From positions 16,584,001 to 16,648,000 of the forward strand of contig BSWB01000008.1 of the NCBI GenBank assembly GCA_033239125.1: a stretch of 64,000 nucleotides of DNA. Reading direction: 5' to 3'. A model generated the notes under the pieces. It saw only the letters and a list, made by a program, of their open reading frames with translations, made no database searches and had not been told where the DNA came from. Below are positions 57,703 to 64,000 of the stretch, in pieces. The stretch is from Fagopyrum homotropicum (lineage: Eukaryota > Streptophyta > Magnoliopsida > Caryophyllales > Polygonaceae). Each line of letters starts with the position of its first letter. The first letter of the stretch is position 1. Position numbers and translations under genes: made by a program.

Positions 57703-59465
57703 TGTTCGCTCCAAATGGTGTGTGCAAGCTTTAAATTTATAACCCAAGATGTATGCTTAAAACAAGGATGCGAACCCGCAGTGTACGGGTCAATCATAGT
57801 AAAAGCAAGAAATTCCGGGGTGTCGATCTCAGGGACTTAGGTGAAACCTAAGCAAGTATAGGTAGTCTATGTAATTACTAACCACAAAAGTGATTAAAAC
57901 AATCAAAGATGATAAAAAGTCAATTAAGGAAAATATGCAATTCTAGGATTAAAGCATTTAGTTGTGGTTCCAACTCAAGATCTCAAGATAAAGCGGACAA
58001 AGTTGATATTTTTGCAAAGGAAAGGTGTTACTAAAGTGGAATAGATTACCGGGTAAGTTTCACTACTCACTAATCCCAAACCGTAATTCCTATTACCGGG
58101 TAAGTCTCAAGGAATTAAGGAAAAGAACTATAACCTCAAACCAACATACCAACTAAGGGAATAGAATCAACCTTTACCGGGTAAGTCTCAGGCTAACTCA
58201 CAAAGATGGAATGAAAGCACACTCGAACCCCAATAAAGGATAAACCTTTATTACCTACACTTATGATCTTAGGTAAAAAAACAAAGGAATTACCGGGTAA
58301 GTCTCATCCTAAGCTTGCATTGAACCAAGAAAGGTGTAATAAGAATAGGATTTGGCAAACTCTAACACATAACTCTCAGTTACGGATCAGAAAAGTCACC
58401 TCGGTTAGACGAATTCCACCCCGTCCGAGATGTTCATCGAATGAACGAGATGTTCTAGGGTTAAGGATAAAAACTAGAGCTTTCAGGGTCCTAATGGAAT
58501 TTAAGATTATTCTATCATTGTTTTTTCCCACAACCTTCAGCCAATCACCCTAGAATCACACAAAGAAATTAGCCAATCATCATCATGAAAGCAATAATCA
58601 AATATAAGGGAAGAAGGTGAATAATTGAACACAAAAACCTTAAGAACAAGGCTTCAATAACTGAATCAATTATCAAACAAACAAGCGTTCCTTGGATCAC
58701 AATCCAACAAGACAAATCAACAAGAAGGGAATCTAGGAAAACCTTACAAAACCCTTCACAAAAGCTATAAAAGCTATCAACTTCCTTCCTTCAACCACTA
58801 TAATGACAGCGGGATTTCCGGTGATGCGCCGGTTCTAGCGGGTGTATGCGGGCTTGTCTAAGCACGGTTGAATTTGTGGAAAATCCAACCCTTTATATAG
58901 GAAAACTACCCTTCAAAGATAAAATATCTTGAAAAGATATTATCCTAATAAAATATATCTATCTCAAATAAATAAACCCCTAAAATATATGATTTTCCTT
59001 CCAGAAATCCAGCCTAAAAATATAAGATCTCTCCTTCCAAAAATAAAAGATCTCAGCCAAGAATAAAATATATCTCGCCGCGTCCAAGGTGTTCGCCTCG
59101 GTCGGGATGCTCCTCTGGATCACCTCGGTCGAGGTGGTACTGTATCTGACCGAGGTGGCTCTAAACTGAATGTGAAATCTCTCAAATCTGGTCCAAAGCA
59201 AATCTCTAATCCAATTCCATGCTTCTTGGATTCTTCCTTAAGCTCCTAAATGTAGCTCCAATGACTCCTTAGCTCCTTTAGCTCCATTTTGATGCAAAAC
59301 GTGCCATTTCACCTACGATTACAACGAAACTTGGTGTAGACCTCGATTCCCGCAAAGGTATATGAAACGACAATATAATCATATAATATACATCCAAACA
59401 TGCAGATTATTGAAGATAAAACGTCTAAATAGGTCCCAAAATATAGACTATAATTCATGTTATCA
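57703..59465 (-). repeat. 5' LTR of element G (1763 bp)
   Basis: About 97% identical by eye to 42653-44405. Dyad CCTCGGTCGAGG at 59123-59134, and TTACCGGGTAA repeats from 58046 on. Followed by AGGTG, the target duplication. Confidence 0.95.
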
Positions 59466-60153
59466 AGGTGCTGAGCCCTGCCTGAGCCGCCCCTACGGCC
59501 AAACCACCGCCCCAGCGCCTTGATAGGCCACCCCTGCGGATTCTGGTGTGTTGCAGTCGCTTTTGTTGACCTATTGACCCGTGCTTTACCCTTTCTTCCC
59601 CTATAAGTTTTCTTCTTTGCTTCTAAGTGAGGGTTTCCATCTTCTCCAGCTTCCTCACGTTCTTCTTCTATTCACCCTAATCAAACTTTAAAAGTTCTGA
59701 ACCGTGACATTCCCCCATATGTCAATCCCATGACCTAAGAAGGTCGCATGTGGTCATTACAATCACTCCCCAGGAGGTCGGTTACATTTATATGCTTGAA
59801 CCCATCAATGCTACTTGATTATAACATTCTCACTTCTGTTGATATAACTCCTTATTGTTGACATTGAACCACCGGGAATATTCTAAGTTCTTGTTACTCT
59901 TCCTTTATGATCCCACAGACTGGTTACTCTTCCCTTCCACACTCATCCATAAAGCACCACACATGGACATTCTCGACTGTCACCAATTAGCTTATATAAG
60001 ACCTTCTCCAATGTCAATGACTTACCGTTCTTCTGTACTTCCATGTTACCATTCTCATGAAAGCTACCTTCTTGGCGTATTCTACTTCAACTCTGCTAGC
60101 TTGATCTACACTCCACGCTTCCTTCTTATTTTGTAAGGTAACTTTACCACTCT
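59466..60153 (-). mobile_element. Element F interior (part 2 of 3)
   Basis: Lies between the G target duplication and that of K. No ORF or domain is recognised. Assigned to F because G and K are simple insertions with matching duplications on either side. Confidence 0.55.
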
Positions 60154-62892
60154 TGTAACACCCCAAGTTTTTGGAACTTGGGAAGCTAACTGGTTAGGAC
60201 CTCACAGTGGGTCCCGACCTTAGTTTGACAGCAACTTAACTAGATCTTACAACAAGGCACTGATAAGGAAAAACCAAAAATCATGAAATGTTTAATAATA
60301 TCGTGAATGTGACCAGAAACACTAACAACCAATAATAATAATATCTCACAATCTGAGAACATGAAAAAGTTATAACTGAAAGACCAATAATAAATGAAAA
60401 CTGTAACCCGTCCTAAGAAGTACGACACCCCGGCTGACCACTACCATCCAGATCACTCGGCATTCGCTCTAACCTGTGGCAAGTCTAAACAATGATAATA
60501 CAGTTAGATAACTAATCAAATATAGGCAAATTAATAAATAGCACAAACACACATAAAGAAATATAACACTCAACATGCTGGCACACAATCCGGTTATTAG
60601 CTGATAGCTTAGGTGATTCAGGTCATCCCGTTTTAAAAGTTATGGCACCAGAAATCTTAATATTTCTCGCCTCCGTTCCTTATCCAACTGGTGATGGTTT
60701 GGCACACCTCCGCCGGTGGCGTCCCCACAAATTAAGTATGGACTAGTCCCTAAAGAAACCCCAACACCCTTGGGCTAACTGAGCAGAATGCCACCGCCCA
60801 TTATTCTTAGGCCAGATATGTAGGTCGGTCGATGATTACTATGAAATACATTAATACACACATCATTCAAACACCACTATCATCATTCACACTCATATTT
60901 GAAAGCTAGCTAAGTAAGCCCAAAGGACTTACCTGAATCAGATCTCGACTCTCTTAATCACAACTCAATCTATAACTGTAGAAACTCGGTTGCCTGTCAA
61001 AGGAGGCAAGTGGATCAACACAACTCCTAGGTACTTAGAAGTCTAAAACTCCTAAGATGTAAGATCCTATTAGAACAAAAACTATTACAGTACTCATCTA
61101 AGGTAAAATGACTATTTTACCCTTCGTCCCGAAACTACCAAAAATTTCATAATTTATGCTTAAACTCTTATTTGAGACTAAAATGCCATATTCTAACTCT
61201 TAAGGATGAGTTTGAGTAGAAACTAGAAACTACACAATTTTTTTCTATTTTCCAACAAGTCACTAAGCTCCAACTTTGGCTCCAAATATGAAGCTCGTAT
61301 AAATTTATAAAAAATACGAAATAATTCTCTAGGTCATCTATGATATGCAATCTACTCATAGAAGCAAGAATTTCTTAACACTGTCCAACCATCACTTCTA
61401 CAAAATTATCTAAAGTTGGTTACAACATCCAAAATCTCTATACTTAGCCAATATTTTCACTGCTGGAAAAACTACCCAACTACTCTACTTTGGGACCTTA
61501 TAACTTCTAATCCGACCGTTCACTTATTTTCAAATTTTAACACAGTAAACTACATATATCTATCTATGACCTATCAAAAATTCAACGGTGGATCTTCAAA
61601 TCTAACGCCTTAACATTTATCTACAAGGTTGACAGTTTCCAACTTCAAAACTGAAAAAAAAGAAGAGTTTACAGCAGGTTCTTGGTTCAACCATTCTTGA
61701 CAGCACAACTCAGATGGTACTCTCTATTTACACACCTCTTGACTTAACCCTCATAGACAACAACAATTGCTACACATCCTAACCCATCATCCATAAAATC
61801 AAAGGATTTAAACTAACTAATACCCTCTCTTCTACATAATATAACCGCAAGATAGTCAAGACAAGTAACTTACTCAGCAATGATGCAAGAAGACTCCTAG
61901 GGGTGCTATCAACAAAGCTGCTAGAGTGTTGCTACATCTGGGAGGGTTGATTCGAGAGAGGCTCCGATGTGAGGATTCTGCATAAGAAGAAGAGAGGGAA
62001 GGTGCTTCAGGCCATTGCTGTTGCTCCTGGGAAGCTATTGGAGACGGAAGAAGGCTCTTACCACAGACCGGAGGCTTGAACGAGGTTGTAGGGTTGTCGT
62101 CTGTTCTCTCTCGCGTGCAAGGAAGGCAGTGTGTTGTGGTGCTTACTCTGATCGACTAAGCTTGAAGGGAAGCGTCCGTAACAATGAGGTTTGCTTGGGG
62201 ATGTTGTGCTACCGATTAAACGTCTCACTTCTGTATTTGTGGGGGATAAATGTGGTCAAGCTGCTACAAAAACAGAGAGGAGATAGTGGCGTGATTTGTG
62301 GAGGAGTTACGGACTTGAAGCGTCCATGTTGAAGACGTTGATGCTCTTCTAGTTGGGCCGGACTGAGTGTTCTTGGGCTGGAGAGGGGAGCTGCAAGGCC
62401 TGCCGGAAGGGAGCTACTACCGGTCACGTACAGATCTCTCCTTGGCTGCTGCTGGACATGCTGGACCGAGGGAGGAGCAGATGGGCTACGGCTATCTTTA
62501 GCAAACAAATAGGCAAGGGAGAGTGGGCTGAAGACATAGGCCAAAAAGGTATGGGCTGATGTTGTCTAGGCCTTGTCAAAACGTGTCATGGAATTGTCAA
62601 GCTCTTGCATGGCCTTGTCATGATCTCGTCTTGGTCTCGTCGAATCTTGTCATGGTCTCGTCTTGGTCTCGTCAATGAAACGTCATGACTTTGTCAAGGA
62701 CATGTCATGATATAAATTAGGGTTTAATAGATTAGGGTTTGATGTAAAAATTCTATCATTTTATGTAAAGTGAGGTTACATAAAATGGTAGAATTTGAGA
62801 TAGTGTGTACGACTAGGTAGAAATAGAAGGATTAACGGATCGAAATCCGGTTTGCTATGGAATTAAACGGAATAAAAATTCCGGATATTACA
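60154..62892 (-). mobile_element. Solo LTR K, chromovirus type (2739 bp, TSD ACTCT)
   Basis: TGTAACACCCCAAG to CCGGATATTACA on the plus strand, flanked by ACTCT (60149-60153 and 62893-62897). Closely related to J in its ends and in shared middle segments (including the region resembling 26000-26150 in E). It carries GTCATGG/TCGTC-type short repeats (about 62563-62715) and a hairpin (62749-62795). Confidence 0.93.
62749..62795. repeat. 20-bp stem-loop in solo LTR K
   Basis: Arms 62749-62768 and 62776-62795 with a single A to G change that still allows G-U pairing in RNA. Same position as the J hairpin, with a different loop. Confidence 0.88.
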
Positions 62893-64000
62893 ACTCTCAT
62901 AGGCTTAAGCACTCTTCCATGATGTTTTGCAATGCACTTCTCAAATATTCTGACCTTAGTTAGCATCCACCCATGTTTCTATTGGTTGGTATCTTAATTC
63001 TTTCGATCAAAGCTCTTTTTTTTCGTCTTTCATCTTCTTGGGATCATCATTTATACACACTTTCTCCTTCTTGGCGTTTCTTAGCTTTATCATCATAATG
63101 GAAACCGGCCAACTCAACGTGAATCCCCACCATGCCCTTCTTCTCATAACTCCAGTAATGTTGACACTTCACTTATTGGTACCTCATAAGCTTAACTTAC
63201 GGTATCTTAAATCTTTAGCAAATGGTTCAATCACTCTTCTTTTCTTGACTCCATTGCTTAGGAGCGCCTAAAGAAAACTGCACATTGTCGTTCAATCATG
63301 ACTTCTTTTGAACCACTTCCACACCTTATTGTTACTCCCTTTACTTGTATTGCTTCCATCTTGATTTCTCTTAAGTTGTCTCGAGTTTTCCTTCCACTTG
63401 TCCGTCCTTCGTTTATGTCATCTCTAATCCTCCTCTTTGACATCCTTTTAAAGGAATCCAAGAAACGTAATGGTGTTCTTCAGAACGTAATGCTCAACTC
63501 AATACTTGAGCGTACTCATCCACGTATGAACACTATCCTAAGCCAACAACATCATTCACGGACGATGATATCATACTATCGTTTTAACTATAAGGTCTCA
63601 AATATCTATATGATGTTACATATCATAGGTGTACGTATACATGACTATATAAGCCCTATGTTCACATCACTACCAACATACCAAATCTAGGAATTCTACT
63701 TCACAACCCAAGGTCCAAAATGTACTATAGTCCACATATATAACGATAATATATATCAAGTCCATCATGCAACTACAATCCACATATACATATCCACATA
63801 TATACATATATATCAAAATCCAATAAACTAAGTTGCCGAGATCCGCGGAAGGAGTGGTGGTCCGTACATTCTATCCCCGACTAACTATGCTCGTGATTTT
63901 GAAAAGGAAATTCACTTTAAAACTTAGAACCCTTGAGGGTTATGTTTCCTCCTATTCGGCCTTTAGAATATTGCGAGTACCATTGTTGTCAACCTAGGGC
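62893..64000 (-). mobile_element. Element F interior, 5' end (part 3 of 3)
   Basis: Read on the minus strand, the last 170 bp match the first bases after the PBS of E (GGTTGACAACAATGG versus GGTTGGCAACAATGG, then further blocks), so the F PBS and 5' LTR should begin a few bases right of the window. The short frames here (for example 63461-63258) are not recognisable gag. The whole F interior adds up to only about 2.7 kb, too little for a full gag-pol. Confidence 0.65.

Larger units (their letters stand above)
42653..59465 (-). mobile_element. Element G: second-family Athila-like element, RT-less, TSD AGGTG
   Basis: Flanked by the perfect duplication AGGTG (42648-42652 and 59466-59470). In element order: 5' LTR 59465-57703, tRNA-Asp PBS 57696-57679, gag start 57573, H insertion (52046-57519), rest of gag, protease, integrase, spacer, third ORF 47206-45878, 3' UTR, 3' LTR 44405-42653. 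Without H it is about 11.3 kb. By eye the LTRs differ by about 3%. RT and RNase H are absent, and gag-pol carries frameshifts and stops, but the third ORF is intact. Confidence 0.93.

Noticed and set aside
42653..59465. G and H as one composite element
   Set aside because: H has its own LTRs, opposite orientation, PBS and perfect CTTTT duplication within the gag of G, so it is a separate later insertion.
59580..59720. Possible host promoter and leader (CCTATAAG followed by pyrimidine-rich sequence)
   Set aside because: No ORF follows and it lies in the interior of F between two insertions; a chance TATA-like match is more likely.
62015..62559. ORFs of 68-111 codons in solo LTR K as host genes
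   Set aside because: They lie wholly inside a TSD-flanked solo LTR, overlap on both strands and match no family I recognise.

Overview
This window is plant nuclear heterochromatin: a nest of LTR retrotransposons with almost no host sequence. I see no rRNA, tRNA, CRISPR array or intact host gene. The plant assignment rests on Athila-type Ty3/gypsy elements primed by tRNA-Asp (PBS TGGCGCCGTTGCCGGGGA), Tekay/Del-like chromovirus LTRs primed by initiator tRNA-Met (PBS TGGTATCAGAGC), a Helitron-type terminus, and a captured cyclin-C exon that still carries its intron border. Species cannot be named from this.

Layout, left to right. (A) 1-11279, minus strand: an Athila-like element with an uninterrupted 1957-codon gag-pol ORF and a 522-codon third ORF; its 3' LTR lies just outside the window. 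A is inserted in the last codons of the third ORF of (B), 11280-14445, plus strand (3' UTR and 3' LTR only). B abuts (C), 14446 to about 15925, a minus-strand third-ORF fragment from a third Athila lineage. At a perfect 52-bp palindrome (15899-15950) C is joined head-on to (D), about 15925-24505, plus strand, which keeps RT to integrase, a third ORF and its 3' LTR, all inactivated. D sits inside the 5' LTR of (E), 24506-33729, plus strand, a chromovirus-type element whose LTRs are about 99% identical but whose 4.1-kb interior encodes nothing recognisable. From 33730 to 42652 come a TA microsatellite, solo LTR (J) 34596-37411 (TSD ACTAC), a Helitron-type 3' terminus at 38861 with a cyclin-C exon upstream, a candidate TIR element (about 38881-41426), and the 3' end of an old minus-strand chromovirus (F) with a chromodomain. 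F is split by (G), 42653-59465, minus strand (TSD AGGTG), a second Athila family that lacks RT and RNase H but has an intact third ORF. G is split inside gag by (H), 52046-57519, plus strand (TSD CTTTT), a very young internally deleted relative of A. F resumes at 59471, is split again by solo LTR (K) 60154-62892 (TSD ACTCT), and reaches almost to its 5' PBS at 64000.

Relative ages from LTR pairs compared by eye: H about 0.3% divergence, E about 1%, G about 3%, and F older than its insertions. A is the only element here with all coding parts open, and is the plausible source of proteins for deleted relatives such as H.

The most interesting signals are non-coding. Both Athila families carry short GC-rich dyads (CCACGGCCGTGG in A/B/D/H, CCTCGGTCGAGG in G) at the same places: LTR, PR-RT linker, and the spacer before the third ORF. 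The two motifs differ by a compensatory A/T swap. The 3' UTRs contain a block that is nearly identical between the families, a hairpin whose stem covaries, and a second polypurine-like motif after the third ORF. These suggest a conserved cis-acting RNA or DNA system in this Athila group.
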